Below, piece after piece: positions 12,113 through 24,215 of a stretch of 64,000 nucleotides of DNA. The DNA comes from Sipunculus nudus. Lineage: Eukaryota; Annelida; Sipuncula; Golfingiida; Sipunculidae. Numbering within the stretch: the stretch's first letter is position 1; each line of letters opens with the position of its first letter. The stretch is from assembly GCA_026874595.1 (NCBI GenBank), contig CM049311.1, positions 59,461,953-59,525,952 on the forward strand, written 5' to 3'. The notes under the pieces are model-generated. The model searched no databases. It was not told the DNA's origin and was given only the letters and a program-made list of their open reading frames with translations. The translations under genes and the position numbers were made by a program.

Positions 12113-12631
12113 TTAAAGCGTTTGAAAATATTCTGCGAGCCTGTGTTACGTTTTATCTCTATCAGGCTCAGTTGCTGGGGTAACTCTGGACTCATGCTCC
12201 TTACAGAATAATCACATAAGTCTCTCAATGTATATATACAGACATTAAAGAAGCAATGACCCTGAAGGACACGGACCTTTCCACAGAAGAGCTTTGTACT
12301 TACATCCAAGGCCTAGATCTAATAAACAGCAAGGCACAGATAAGAAACAAGTGTTATGTTACGTGTGGTGACGGCTCACCACAGAGGGCTCTTTGCGGGA
12401 GACCGCAAATTATTGGGTGTCAACTCTTGTACATGGCAAAACAGCTTTTCTTATAGGTTTGTTTTAAAATCTGAGTCTGCTGGTTTGTACTAGCATTATA
12501 TTACATTCACCTTTTGACCTTGCGAATGAAAATAAGTGCTTTCACTAAATTGTTACGGCAAAAGCATCGTCGCTTCCCCATCAACTCAGCACTGCGATGC
12601 ATTCACTACTTTTCGGTCCTCTGTTCTGTTT
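12113..12631. other. No supported gene
   Basis: A + strand frame at 12256-12456 is slightly protein-like (LSTEELCTYIQGLDLINSK) but has no recognised domain and no clear splice borders. Confidence 0.35.
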
Positions 12632-12745
12632 TTAGCTCGGCTGATTAGAAGTCATCAGGTATAGCAATCATCCTCTGTTCGCCATCAGCCCGGCATGCTG
12701 TCCGACATTCCGTCCGTCAACAAGCACAGATTGTTATCGTTACAG
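12632..12745 (-). repeat. Degenerate hairpin end of the GCTCAGCTGA element family
   Basis: TTTTTAGCTCGGCTGATTAG followed by AAGTCATC and TATAGCAATCATCCTCTGTT and a GTCCGTCAACAAG-type phrase corresponds to the better-preserved end at 14572. Its reverse complement would fold into the terminal hairpin. Truncated relic. Confidence 0.6.
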
Positions 12746-13212
12746 CTAGATACTTACTACCATGGGAGCGTGAGGGAATATACATATATATGCTCCTAAA
12801 TATGTCCTGTCTGTTTGTCCCAGAAAACTCACAGAAACGGGCCATGACATTTTGCCAGTTTTGTTATAAGCGTCATTCAGATGCCCTAGCTAACGTACAG
12901 AACGCATACCAAAGTGGCCCTTCCACTTGCACACAAATTCCCAGCAGCATCACATCACAGGTCTGTCGCATAAGATCACACCGCTCCTTGCAATTGCTGA
13001 CCTTCACCAAGGCCCATTACCACAAAAACATCAATAATTGGTTCCGTATCTTCAGATCGCCAATATATTTTCCGTCCGATCAGTATAAGATTTTTCCTAG
13101 AAAATGAACCTGATTTACTGGAATAGTTCTGTTTTACTTATAATCAGTGCTTCGAGTACAGAAATATGTAGCGCATAAGACTCCAAGCCAAACTCTTTAC
13201 CACAAGGACGCG

Positions 13213-13214
<2 letters not shown>
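12746..13214. other. No supported gene
   Basis: A 105-codon frame at 12790-13107 has no recognisable motif. Probably old repeat or unique spacer. Confidence 0.35.

Positions 13215-13265
<51 letters not shown>
13215..13265. repeat. (AT)n microsatellite
   Basis: Uninterrupted TA run. Confidence 0.97.
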
Positions 13266-13269
<4 letters not shown>

Positions 13270-13486
13270 TTACAAAATGAAGATGAACTAAGTATTTTCA
13301 GACATTTTACTACAACTTTTTTTGTGCAACATGTTGTTGCAATCATCAGGTAAGGCTGCCTGGCTGAAATGGACTAGATCATACCAGTATACGTGTTACA
13401 GAGATATGCGTCCCTGAATGTATATATATTACTGGCCTATTGTATTACATGTAACATGTTGAGTGTTAATGTGCGCCCTGTTAAGT

Positions 13487-13491
<5 letters not shown>

Positions 13492-13570
<79 letters not shown>
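13492..13570. repeat. (AT)n microsatellite next to a solo LTR
   Basis: TA run with one CA interruption near 13531, ending eight bases before the solo LTR. Confidence 0.95.
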
Positions 13571-13574
<4 letters not shown>

Positions 13575-13577
13575 TAT

Positions 13578-14348
13578 TGTTACAGGTGTCTCTTTTATTG
13601 TGCGCAGGAGTCTTGCATGTGTCTGTGTAGCGCTAGCATTGTCCGTTGCCATGGGACACGCGCGAGCCTGGCCGGCCCACGTGTGAACCCTGACGTGTAG
13701 GGACACAGCTTTCTTTGTTCTAGATGTTTCCTGTAAAGTGTGTATTGTTCTATGGAGTTTACCATTTCTAGAATTTTCGGATAAAAAGTCATAAATAGCT
13801 GTGTTTAGAGCCCAGAGGGGGAGAGAATTATTCCGGCGGACACGGAAGAGTGTGAGTCAGTTTGTGGACCTTTCCGATAATTGCAGCAGTTATAGATCTT
13901 CTTCGAAATTTGTAATGGATTCTATATATTCTTCAGTTTGCTTCACTTTTGGACAACAACAGATTGATATTGTGATTGAATTGGACTTTTATTTTCTGAG
14001 AAGATTTATATGAGCTGTTCATCTGGATTATATGCTTTGAAGGACATATTGAGCTGTGACAGTGGTGGTATCCAGGTACTGTACCCTTTATTTATTATAC
14101 TTTGTAATTGTATTGATTTGCTGTTGTACTGTTGTTATACTGTGTAATTGTATTGATTTAGTGTACTGTAATGTTAGGGTTGTTTTATGAATAATTATAA
14201 TTATTTGTTACCATAAAAACCACTTCTTTATTCATCCCCTAGACATTACACGCTGCCTAGTGTTACAGAGTCTGATATTTATTTATCTCCGTAACAAAAT
14301 TAAAGCTCGTCACGACTACGTGATCTGTTGTTATTAGGTTCCGTAACA
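13578..14348 (+). mobile_element. Solo LTR, copy A (771 bp)
   Basis: It begins TGTTACAGGTG and ends TTAGGTTCCGTAACA, the same ends as the 820-bp copy at 35668-36487, with collinear similarity throughout (for example GTGTAATTGTATTGATTTAG and GTAATGTTAGGGTTGTTTTA). The flanks are CTAT on the left and CTAA on the right, an imperfect 4-bp target duplication. A TATA-like ATAAATAG lies at about 13791. No internal region or second LTR is nearby, so this is a solo LTR left by LTR-LTR recombination. The Ty3/gypsy or other superfamily is not shown by the LTR alone. Confidence 0.88.
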
Positions 14349-14356
14349 CTAAATTT

Positions 14357-14359
14357 ATA

Positions 14360-14400
<41 letters not shown>

Positions 14401-14432
14401 AATAATAATAATAACAATAATAATAATAATAT
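14357..14432. repeat. (AT)n-(AAT)n microsatellite
   Basis: A TA run of about 35 bases followed by an (AAT)n run just outside the solo LTR. Confidence 0.93.
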
Positions 14433-14571
14433 TCATTACAAAGATTGAAAAGAATGAAGAGCGCAAAAATACAAGGAGACCAGGAATATCAAGCTTTACA
14501 GCATATGTCATAAAAATTGGGCCTATAACTGCGGGTCCTCTTGGTTGGTATAAGTTGATTTCGGCTTATCA

Positions 14572-15805
14572 TTTTTTTAGCTCAGCTGACTAAAGTCATC
14601 TGAGCTATAGTGATCACTCTTTGTCCGTCGTCCGTGCGGCCGTCCGTTAACAGGGCACAAATTGTAACCGCTTGACCTGGAATCTTCTCACTTGACATCC
14701 AGGGAGGTCCATGAAAATTCTCCTTGGAGACCTGAAATTAGGTCTCTGTCCCATTTCCTTCGAGCTATGGGGCTCCAAAGTAACCCCCAGAATAATGCAA
14801 AATTTGATAAAAAAAGCTCAAGTATCTGAATAACTAATGCATTGATCACCATGATTCTTTGCATGAATATTGATCATGGGATGTTCCATCACTTTCTGCA
14901 GAGTGGTGGCGCCACCTGTATATTTTCGATTTTTACGATTTTTTTCTCTTTTTTTTCAGACCTGCAATGAAACTGTCATCTGTTAACAAGGCACAAATCG
15001 TAACCACTGGACCTGGAATCTTCAAACTTAATATCCAGGGAGGTCCATGAAAAATCTCCATGAAAAACTGAAATAAGGTCTCTGTTACATATATCCTTCG
15101 AGCTATAGGGCTCCGAACTACCTCCCAGAATAATGTAAAAATTGATACAAAAGCTCAAGCATCTGAATAAAACTACTGCATTGATTGTTTGCATCAATAT
15201 TGATAAAGGGATGTTCCACCACTTCCTGCAGACTGGTGGCGCCACCTGTATTTTTTTCCAATTTTGACGAATTTTTTTCTCTTTTTTTTCAGACCTGCAA
15301 TGAAACTGTCATCTTTTAACAGGGCACAAATCGTAACCACTGGAATCTTCAAACTTAATACCCAGGGAGGTCCATGAAAAGTCTCTGTGAAAACATGAAA
15401 TAAGGTCTCTGTTACCCATATCCTTCGTAGTAAGTACCCCTCAGAATAATTGAAAAATTTGATACAAAAGCTCCAGTATCTGAATAACTAATTCATTAAT
15501 CTCCATGATTCTTTGCAGGCATGTTGATCATGGAGTGTTTCATCAGATTCTGCAGACTGGTTGCGCCACCTATGTTTTTTTTTTAATTTGTACGCATTTT
15601 GTTTCTCTTTTTGAGACTTTCAAATAAAGCCTCATCTTGTAACAGGGCACAAATCATAACTACTTGACCTAGAATCTTCATACTTGACATCTGGGGAGGT
15701 CCATGAAAAGTCTTCATGGAAATCTGAAATTAGGTCTCTGTTACCCATATTGTCCAAGCTATGGGGCTCGTAACTACCCCCGAAATAATTAAAAATGTGA
15801 TACAA
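14572..15805 (-). mobile_element. Hairpin-ended tandem-repeat element 1, left part
   Basis: The left end TTAGCTCAGCTGACTAAAGT, followed by CATCTGAGCTATAG, reads on the minus strand as an almost perfect 12-bp hairpin followed by AAAAAA. GTCCGTCGTCCGTGCGG follows. Then come about three and a half monomers of about 330 bp. Each carries GACTGGTGGCGCCACCTGTA or a close variant (14904, 15235, 15558) and phrases such as GGGAGGTCCATGAAAA and GGTCTCTGTTACCCATA. The last monomer breaks off at TAAAAATGTGATACAA (about 15803) and resumes with the same words at about 18145. A hairpin next to the terminus plus a tandem core recalls Helentron-derived HINE elements (inference). Confidence 0.75.
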
Positions 15806-16797
15806 CAAGTGACCCGTAGGTCATGGCGCTCAGCCGACTGACATGTTGATAATATGTCCTTGCGCAGACTACTTATTAAGATAGGTGGCATCATTGTTGA
15901 AGCATATTATCTTTAGTTCTACAAGACCCATAAGCTCAACAAATTTTATGACAATCCAACCAGCCTTTCATGAGGAATCTGGCAATTTGTGCCTATTTTG
16001 CATTATTTCTGGGGTGCTCAAACATACCCCAAAACTCTGAGAAAATATGTTAACTGTGACCCAATTTCAGGTTTCTGGGGAGAACTTTTTAGGAACTCTC
16101 AGGATGTCAAGTCAGAAGATTCTTGGCCCCATTGTTATGATTTGTGCCCTTCTTTGGTATCAAATTTTCAATTATTCTTGGGGTTGCTTATAAACCCCAT
16201 AGCTCAGAAAATATGGGTAACAGAGACCTTAATTCACGTTTCCAAGGAGACTTTAACAGATCTCCCTGAATGTAAAGTTTGAAGATTCTAGGGCCAATGG
16301 TTACAATTTAAGGCCTGTTAAGGGACGACCGCATCTTTTAAGTCTCAAAATAGAGAAAAAAAATCGTAAAAAAATCGAAAAAATACAAGTGGCGCCACCA
16401 GTCACCTGAAACTGATGAAACACTCCATGATTAATATCCATTCAAAGAATCATGGTGATCAATGCATTAGTTGTTCAGATACTTGAGCTTTTGTATCAAA
16501 TTTTTAGTTATTCTGGGGAGTACTTCGGAGTCCCATAGCTTGAAGAATATGGGTAACAGAGACCTAATTCCAGATTTTCCGGAAGACTTTTCATGGACCT
16601 CTCTGGATGTCAAGAAAGAAGATTCTAGGTCTAGTCGTTACGATTCGTGCCCTGTTAACAGATGACCGCATCTTTTAAGGCTCAAAATAGAGATAAAAAA
16701 TCGATAAATACAAGGGGCGCCACCAGTCTGTAGAAACGGACGAAACACTCTATGATCATTATCCATGCAAGGAAGATGACTTACAGTGAGCTGAGCT
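15806..16797 (+). mobile_element. Hairpin-ended element 2, inserted in element 1 in opposite orientation
   Basis: The left end ACAAGTGACCCGTAGGTCAT, then GGCGCTCAGCCGACTG, is the reverse complement of the right end of element 1 (18777-18811). The right end is GACTTACAGTGAGCTGAGCT followed by AAAAAC. Internal monomers near 15990-16780 are reversed relative to 14572-15805, with GGCGCCACC variants at 16388 and 16715. No coding capacity is seen; a 97-codon frame at 15989-16282 is repeat translation. Confidence 0.68.
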
Positions 16798-16799
16798 AA

Positions 16800-18145
16800 A
16801 AACTGTGTTCCTTTCTGGAGAACTCCTCTGAGACCCTTGGACCGATCTTTCCGTAACCCGGAATAGATGTTCCCTCACCTATGTAGTTGTGCATGACAAA
16901 GACAGGTGGCACCACCTGCAATTCTTTCTGTGCAGTTTGATTCATAACAGCCAATATCTCAGGAGTGGCTCAATGTATTGAGCTGAAAGTTTGCATGTCC
17001 ATAGATCTTTGATCTCTCCATCTTGTATTCGCGACTGGTGGCGCATTCTGCAATAATTTTCACATGGCGTCCATCCGTATATTTGCTTTTTTGTAAAAAT
17101 TGCTCATATCTAAGGAGTGGTTCAAGGTACTGGTCTGAAATTTGGCATGTCCATCCATCTTGGAAAGTTTTCTCGTAAACAAGACAGGGAGCGCCACCTA
17201 CCTTCCCGCTTTTGAAGAATAAATTAATGCCCTTTACTAAGGAGTGATTTGCCGTATTGGCCTGAAATTGTGCATATCCATAGATCATTGACTCCTCCAT
17301 CATGTATTCAAGACTGGTGGTGCCATCTGCAATCATTTTCCGGTGGTGTCCGTCCGTACGTTTGCTTTGTGTGGTAATTGCTCATATCTCCGAAGTGATT
17401 CAAAGTATTGGTCTGAAATTCGGCATGTCCATCCATCTTGAAAAATTTCTCGTAGAATAAATTACTCCTCTTTACTAAGGAGTGATTGGTCTTATTTGCC
17501 TGAAATGGTGCATACCCATAGATCTTGTACTCCTCATTTTGTACTAAAGACTGGTGGTGCCATCTGCAATGATTTTCCGGTGGTGTCCATCCGTACGTGT
17601 GCTTTGGGTGGATATTGCTCATATCTCCGAAGTGGTTCAAGGTATTGGTCTGAAATTTGGCATATCCAAACCATCTTGGAAAGTTTCTCGTAAACCAGAC
17701 AGGTGGCGCCACTCACCTTCCCATTTCCGAAGAATAAATTACTGCTCTTTTCTTAGGAGTGGTGTGCCATATTGGCCTGAAATTGTGCATGTCCAAATGT
17801 CTTGGACTCCTCCATTTTGTACTCAAGAATGGAGGCGCCATCTGCAATTGTTTTCAGTGGTGTCCATCTGTATATTTGCTTTTGGTGAAAATTGCTCATA
17901 TCTTAGGAATGGTTAAAGGTATTGGACCGAAATTTGGCATGTTAATCCGTCTTGGAGAGTTTTCTCATAAACCAAACAGGTGGCGCCAGGTGTTTTTGTT
18001 GATTAAATTAATGCCCTTTTCTCAGAGTTTTAGTGGAATATATTCAGGAGTGGTGTGACATACCACTCAATCCATTCCTCACTCCACTTGTACCACTCTT
18101 GCTTCAGCGGATACACATTGTCGCCTGGCAAATTTTTCCTAGTTA
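16800..18145 (-). mobile_element. Type C repeat element with about 280-bp dimeric monomers
   Basis: On the minus strand its start (AATGTGTATCCGCTGAAGC, then GTGGATTGAGTGG-like words, 18050-18145) matches 22765-22830. Its end (GGAGAACTCCTCTGAGACC, read on +, near 16820) matches the reverse of 24090-24105. Between lie about four dimeric monomers with GGTGGCGCCAC variants near 16903, 17036, 17189, 17318, 17552, 17701, 17832 and 17979. The 120- to 134-codon frames on both strands are repeat translations. Confidence 0.68.
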
Positions 18146-18811
18146 AAATGTGATACAAAAACTCCAGTATCTGAATGCACTGATGACCATGATACTTAGC
18201 ATGCATATTGATCATGGAGTGTTTCATCGGTTCCTGTACACTGGTGATGCCACCTGTATTTTTTTCAATTTTTTAGGCATTTTTTCTCTATTTATGAGAC
18301 CTTCAAATGAAGTGGTCATCTGTTAACATGGCACAAACCGTAAATGCTGAACCTAGAATCTTCTTCCTTGACATCCAGGGAGACTAATGAAAAATCTCCT
18401 TGGAAACCTGAAATAAGGTCTCTGTTACCCATATTCGCCGAGGTATAGGGCTCTTAAATATCCCCAAGTTAATTAAAAATAATTAGAAATTTGATACAAA
18501 CAAAGGCTCCAGTATCTGAATAACTAATGCCTTGATAGCCATGATTCTTTGGATATATATTGATCATGGAGTGTTTCATCAGTTCCTGCAGACTGGTGGC
18601 ACTACCTGCATTTTTTCAAATTTTTACGCATTTTTTTCTATTCAAATGAAGTTGTCATCTGTCCAAAAGCCTTCTGAAACCCAGTTCTAAGGACACTTCA
18701 CAAAATTCATGAATTGTTTGCATTCTGGCAGTCATTTTTCAACATTCCTTGCTCATTGTTCAACATTCCTTGAAATCAGCTGAGCGTCATGGCCCATGGG
18801 CCACAAGTTTT
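18146..18811 (-). mobile_element. Element 1, right part
   Basis: The monomer broken at about 15803 resumes here (AAAATGTGATACAAAAACTC). One more complete monomer follows, with GGTGATGCCACC at 18243 and GGTGGCACTACC at 18594. The element then ends CAGCTGAGCGTCATGGCC, CATGGGCCACAAG. Together with 14572-15805 this restores one outer element about 1.9 kb long, split by 2.34 kb of insertions. Confidence 0.68.
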
Positions 18812-20689
18812 AAATCATGTTCATACCTTATTACAGTATGAATAATAATCAAGAATAATATGAAATAAAAAAATAAATAAAAATGACGAGGAATTTGGCA
18901 TTGTTCTCAAACATTTCACAATGTGACAAAGCTATATGTGTGATAATGCTCACTTAAAATAAAATATTATACATCATGACATGTGACTAACTTCTTCCTT
19001 ACGTATAACTAAAACTGGACTTGGTTGAAGTGTTATGGAAGGCATTCTTTAACTCTTCAATTGAAAAGTAAACATCTTTTGGAATCAAGAACCTTCGACA
19101 TGTAGCATAAAACATTTTTTAAAAACAAATTTCTAAATTTAAGTTCATTGCCATCAGCCATCTTCACTGACTGAAAAACTGAAAACAGTTCAGTTGTGAT
19201 CAAAAAGGGACAATTCGAAAAGAAAACTCTGGTCAACTCTTATAATTCCGCCCTTAACAGTAAATAAGTGGAGGATGTGAGCAGATCAAAAGTAATTAAT
19301 TACTGCTGGTAAAACCATTGTTTTAACAAATTGACCTTTGAATGTAGGGTGGAGAATAAGCTGTACAGAACTGAGCAGATCAGTAGATGTAGTTAATGAA
19401 ACCAGCGTGGTGTTAGCCGATCAGAAGCGAGTAAGTGTTCTTGACAAAATACATGGCCTGAGTTTGCCATTAATGCCTCTTAAGTCTCAGACCCATTATG
19501 AAGTAAATAATAGGTGATAAGTCGCCTGCAAAATCCAAACATATTGATTAAGCTGACTATTTTACAAAATAGTGCACATAGAATTGAAATTGGGTTGTTA
19601 CGTACACTATTTGCCTAAAACACTTCAGGCAAATTGGGTAATGATGATTACTCAATGAGTGAATCAGTCATTTCGTGTATTGCCTGAAATTTTCATCGCA
19701 CCCAAGTGCATGCGTTGCCGTTGGATGATGATAAAAACGTACTAGCAGTTATATCTAACCTTTAAGTCACCCAATTTTTCCTGGCTACTAATCAGTTAAC
19801 CGTAAACAAACGTCTACAATAGGCACAACTTTCAATTTCAACCTTAATCCTGAAGGAAATAAAAGCTAACGGAAAGTAGGTGATACGAACACATCCAATA
19901 TTATGAGTACAAATTAGTTCATAGTTTTAGCCCGAACCAAGTATTTGTTATAGTAATTCCACTTTAATACTATCCATACGCGTGCTGTAAACGTGGCAGG
20001 AAGTCTGTAATGTTCGATGTTTTGATAAAAACGTTCAGTTCGTAATTATATGCGGGGTCTATATAAGCCTAAGATACAGGCCCACTGGAGTAGGGCTTAT
20101 ACGGCACGTCCAACCGCAGACAATGTGTTATGCAACAACGCTGACCACATCATGTTTTAATGTACTTAATAAATTATCAATAACGTCACTAAGGAGTTTC
20201 AAGTATAAAACATTAAAAGGTCTTCTGAGACAGGAGACTGTCACGTCAAACCCGCAGTCAGACCCGCCGTCTTGTAATATTCATGACGCAGGGACAGGCT
20301 GCTTCCATGGCGACATGCACTTACTAACCAGCCGGGCTGAAGTATCGATGTTCACGTGGGCGGTCACCGTGTAAGGATGATAAGTCTTTAGCCTGAGGTG
20401 TTCTGTTAATTATGGGCCTCATGTATCCTCTCCATCATCTCAAGGTAACTTGTTTACAGTGATATTTGGCCTATGAATGACAACAATTAGACCCACCCAT
20501 ACTAGGAGCTTGGAATGGTGACATAAATTGCAAGAATTTCATTTTAACTTGTCACCAACTTGATACTCACACACGTACACCTACACGCATGAGAAATTTA
20601 AATGTTTCACCGGAATTTTACGGTGGCTCGGACAGGATATACACAAAACTATTTATATGCGTGCGCACCACACAGCTGAGCCTCGGAAT
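18812..20689. other. Intergenic, no gene seen
   Basis: No coding pattern. A TATATAAG lies at 20060-20067 upstream of an 83-codon frame (20123-20374), but nothing in that frame is recognisable, so I do not call a promoter. Confidence 0.45.
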
Positions 20690-20990
20690 CAACAGATAAC
20701 GACTCTGCTGTTAAGGAATTGTTTAACTGAAAATCTGACCGCCGCATTGCACCGGTGTGGCTTCTAAATACACTATATCGGCGTGGGTAAAATATAAATG
20801 TAGTGAAGAGGACAATATTGTTCAAGTGTGCTTTATAACTTAGGAATTGTTTCAAGGCAAATTAAGCCTATACATAAACATGGGTGTTTTGTGTTAAGGA
20901 GGTTACGAAATAAGCAATTTATTTTCAGTATGCGCATGTGAAATCTAAACAGAAGTTGTTTCCTCGAAATGTAACAAAATTTGAATTTAA
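20690..20990. repeat. Dispersed repeat, copy 1
   Basis: Collinear with 30720-30990: GCACCGG, GGCTTCTA, AAATGTAGTG, ACATAAACATGG, TGCGCATGTGAAAT or TGTGCATGTGAAAT, and GAAATGTAA appear in the same order and spacing. Family unknown. Confidence 0.65.
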
Positions 20991-22737
20991 AGTTGTGCGT
21001 TCATATCTCCGGCCTCCTACGTCAGAGCTGATCCAACATAATTGTATGTGTATATGTGTACGTGTGTTTATGCCGAGTGCACTATATCTTTATAGTGGCT
21101 TTCTCCGCTTTGGTTGATATTTTCGGATAATACAATATAGTTTTAAGGTTAGGGTTTGAGGTTTAGGAAAGGGAAAGGGTTATTTAAACCCTCGTATAGT
21201 AAACATGTCAAACATACTAGTATGTTTAACAACCTATTTCATTGTCTTGTATCCTAATAGAAAAGTCATACATTTTGTGGGTTTTGGTTTTTGGGGTATA
21301 TATAGTATCAAATTTACCGAAACTTTAAAGAACCTGTTGCTTTGTTTTTTTTGTCTTCCGGGCAACGTAACAGCCAAGTCACTATACTTTGTACCCTCAT
21401 TGGGGGAGGGGTGTCAGGGTATTATACCCTCACTTTTAATTTTAAATTTGGGCGGGGGACAACCATCCCTCATTTTTAGGGGAATAAAATATATATACTT
21501 TTTGTTAATTAGCGATTAAGAGATCAGATAGTAAATAGTTTCCTCAAATTTCCCTTCAAATCTTTCCACAATATTGTTTCAGTTTTGTATAGTATGAAGA
21601 TATAGTATATGGTATATTTTAAATCCGAACGCCTGTGAATTCCCCCGCCCCCCTTTCTTTTTCTGAGCGATCATGGACAATGAGTGGTTGTAGGGTGGTG
21701 GTGTACCGTTACATGTCTCAGCTGCGTATTCAGCCAGCTTCATGTACATGCAAATAAATGTACCACAATCTCAATCTATTTACCAGTTACATCAAAACTA
21801 TATAAAGGGTGATAAACGTTAAAGTAATAGGCCTACATGCACATGGAAATTTATCAAGCAGGTAACAATAATTAATTTTCATTTATTTCTTAACATGTAT
21901 AACTAGAGGTAATTATATTTCCATTAAGAATCACATGGATCCGCCTTCATCTAGAACCTATAAACAATGGATGTATATATCATATAAGTTTTGTTTAAAT
22001 ATAAGTCTGTATAAATATATAAAAATATATTTTAAACCTAATAAGTCATGGTCTATGAGTATTTTTCAGGTCTTAGAAAGTCCTACATACGGTGCTACAA
22101 TTAAAATTAACTAAAATTTATTTTTTTCACACCCTAAATGCCGAGCCCATAGCAAACGTTCTGGAAGGTCCATCAGTTAGTGTCAGAGAAATAGCTCCCA
22201 TAGATGTGTCCGGCAGTGTCAGTGCGCACTAGAACTAATAAAAAGGAACTTTATGCATTACCAGATAAGTAAAGCATTCGCTAACTTCATTTTTAAACCG
22301 GTCGCTTAAATATCAGAAGAGAACATTACAATACATAAGCCCAAAAGGTGTCTACTGATGCTAAAAACCCAGAATTAAGCATTTATTAACCAAAATTCGT
22401 TTTCTAGGTGCTTAATATAGCGCCACTGGCACGCTAGCCAATCGTAGTTTGCTTATTAATATTGGGGGGAAATACACATGCACAATTTAAAGAAATAAAA
22501 CAACACTGTTTTACTTCAATAAATAAATTTTAGGTTCGAAATTTTCATATATCAAACTGCAATATTGTTTAAATTAGAAATTTAATGAAAAGATACGTAC
22601 CAGGCTAGGAAGGATGACTGCATTCAGAAATGGCAAATAAAATAACTAAATACACATAAAACACAAAAAAACTTAAATTGGAAGATCTATTAACATTAAA
22701 ACATATAAATGAATTTGAAGTCCAAAATATAATCAAC
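20991..22737. other. Intergenic, no gene seen
   Basis: No supported gene. An 18-bp perfect palindrome, AAACATACTAGTATGTTT, lies at 21210-21227. The 104-codon frame at 21205-21519 starts inside it and is not protein-like. Confidence 0.45.
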
Positions 22738-24116
22738 TAGAATACGGGTAGTCGACAAGCGACTACGTGTATCCGCCAAAATCAGAGTGGAACGGGTGGA
22801 TTGAGTGGCGAGGGGAAATAGAGTGAGGTGTGTTGCATATTAGCATGGAATGTCTGCAGCCTATATGTGTATGTAGGTTGCGCCACCTACCACAAATACA
22901 GAAAGCTGTCCACGTTGTATAAACACGCAAAATGTTTAGGCAGATAAATCAAATAACTAGAGAGATATGAGTGATTTTAACCCATGGCAGACAAACAGAC
23001 AGACGCTGTGCAAAAATGGTTGCAGGTGGCCCCTCCAGTTTTGTGTATGATAAAGAGCTATGTGAGATCTATGCACATGCAAAATTTTGGCCCAATCGTT
23101 CAAATGTTTCCCCAGATATGACCTTGGATGTCTGCAGCATAAACTAGAATATAGGTGGCGCAACCTGTCATAGAATCAAGAAAGCTGTCCAGGATGTATA
23201 AAACTGCAAAATTTTAGGCAGATATGTCAAACCACTGCCGAGATATGAGTGATTTTAACCCAAAGCAGACAAACAGACAGACGCTGTGCAAAAATGGTTG
23301 CAGGTGGCCCCTCCAGTTTTGTGTATGATAAAGAGCTATGTGAGATCTATACACATGCAAAATTTTGGCCCAATCGGTCAAAAGTTTCCCGAGATATGAG
23401 CCTGGATGTCTGCAGCATAAACTAGAATATAGGTGGCGCAACCTGTCATAGAATCAAGAAAGCTGTCCAGGATGTATAAAACTGCAAAATTTTAGGCAGA
23501 TATGTCAAACCACTGCCGAGATATGAGTGATATTATCCCACGGCAGACAAACAGACGGACGCTGTACAAAAATGATTGCAGGTGGCGCCACCAGTTTTGC
23601 GTATAATATAGGGCTATGTGAGATCTATACACATGCAAAATTTTGGCCCAATGGGTCAAACGGATCCCGAGATATGAGCTTGGATGTCTGCAGCGGGAAC
23701 GTGAATGTAGGTGGCGCCATCTGTCATGAATTCATGAAAGCTATCCAGGATGTATACGCATGCCGAATTTCAGGTGAATTAGTCAAACCACTGCAGAGAT
23801 ATTAGTGATTTAACCCAAGGCAGATGAACAGGTGGACACTGTGCAAACATGGTTGCAGGTGGCGCCACCATCTTTTGTGTATGTTATAAAGCTGTCCAAA
23901 GGCTACATTTGTACAATTCTTATTTCCTGATCGTTCAAACGGTTCCCGAGATATGTGGGTTTATGTATCGAAACAGACGTATAAATGGACGCTAGGCAAA
24001 GAGAAAAGGTCAGAGGTCAACGCATAAAGGCACCAGTTCACATGTGACCCGATAACCGATGTAAGTTTCGGAAAAAATCCGTCAAGTAGTCTCAGAGGAG
24101 TTCTTCGGAAACAAAC

Positions 24117-24150
<34 letters not shown>

Positions 24151-24215
24151 AACCGGTCAAAAACATAGTATCCGCAAAACTTCGTTTTGGCGGGTACAAT
24201 AATCTTAAGCCATAA
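22738..24215 (+). mobile_element. Type C hairpin-ended element with 277-bp tandem repeats
   Basis: The left end has a hairpin, GTAGTCGACAAGCGACTAC, followed by GTGTATCCGCC. The right end has GGCGGCGGC(n), ACATAGTATCCGC, then a hairpin built on AAAACTTCGTTTT. Inside are about four copies of a 277-bp unit (landmarks at 22874, 23152, 23431 and 23711). Each holds one GGTGGCGCCACC-like site plus a second one about 150 bp on (23028, 23304, 23581, 23859). Copies 2 and 3 are nearly identical over long stretches. The frames on both strands are repeat translations. The right end abuts LINE sequence, so the element is probably inserted in, or next to, the LINE relic. Confidence 0.72.
24117..24150. repeat. 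(GCG)n microsatellite
   Basis: About eleven GCG triplets inside the right end of the type C element. The same position in the 2.85-kb element also carries GCC triplets, so the tract belongs to the element family. Confidence 0.95.

Noticed and set aside
15989-18058. Several 97- to 134-codon frames on both strands (for example 16959-17336 and 17308-17712)
   Set aside because: They are translations of tandem monomers; the peptides recur with the repeat and overlap on opposite strands.
20060-20067. TATATAAG as a promoter
   Set aside because: TATA-like words are expected by chance in AT-rich DNA, and the frame downstream is not protein-like.
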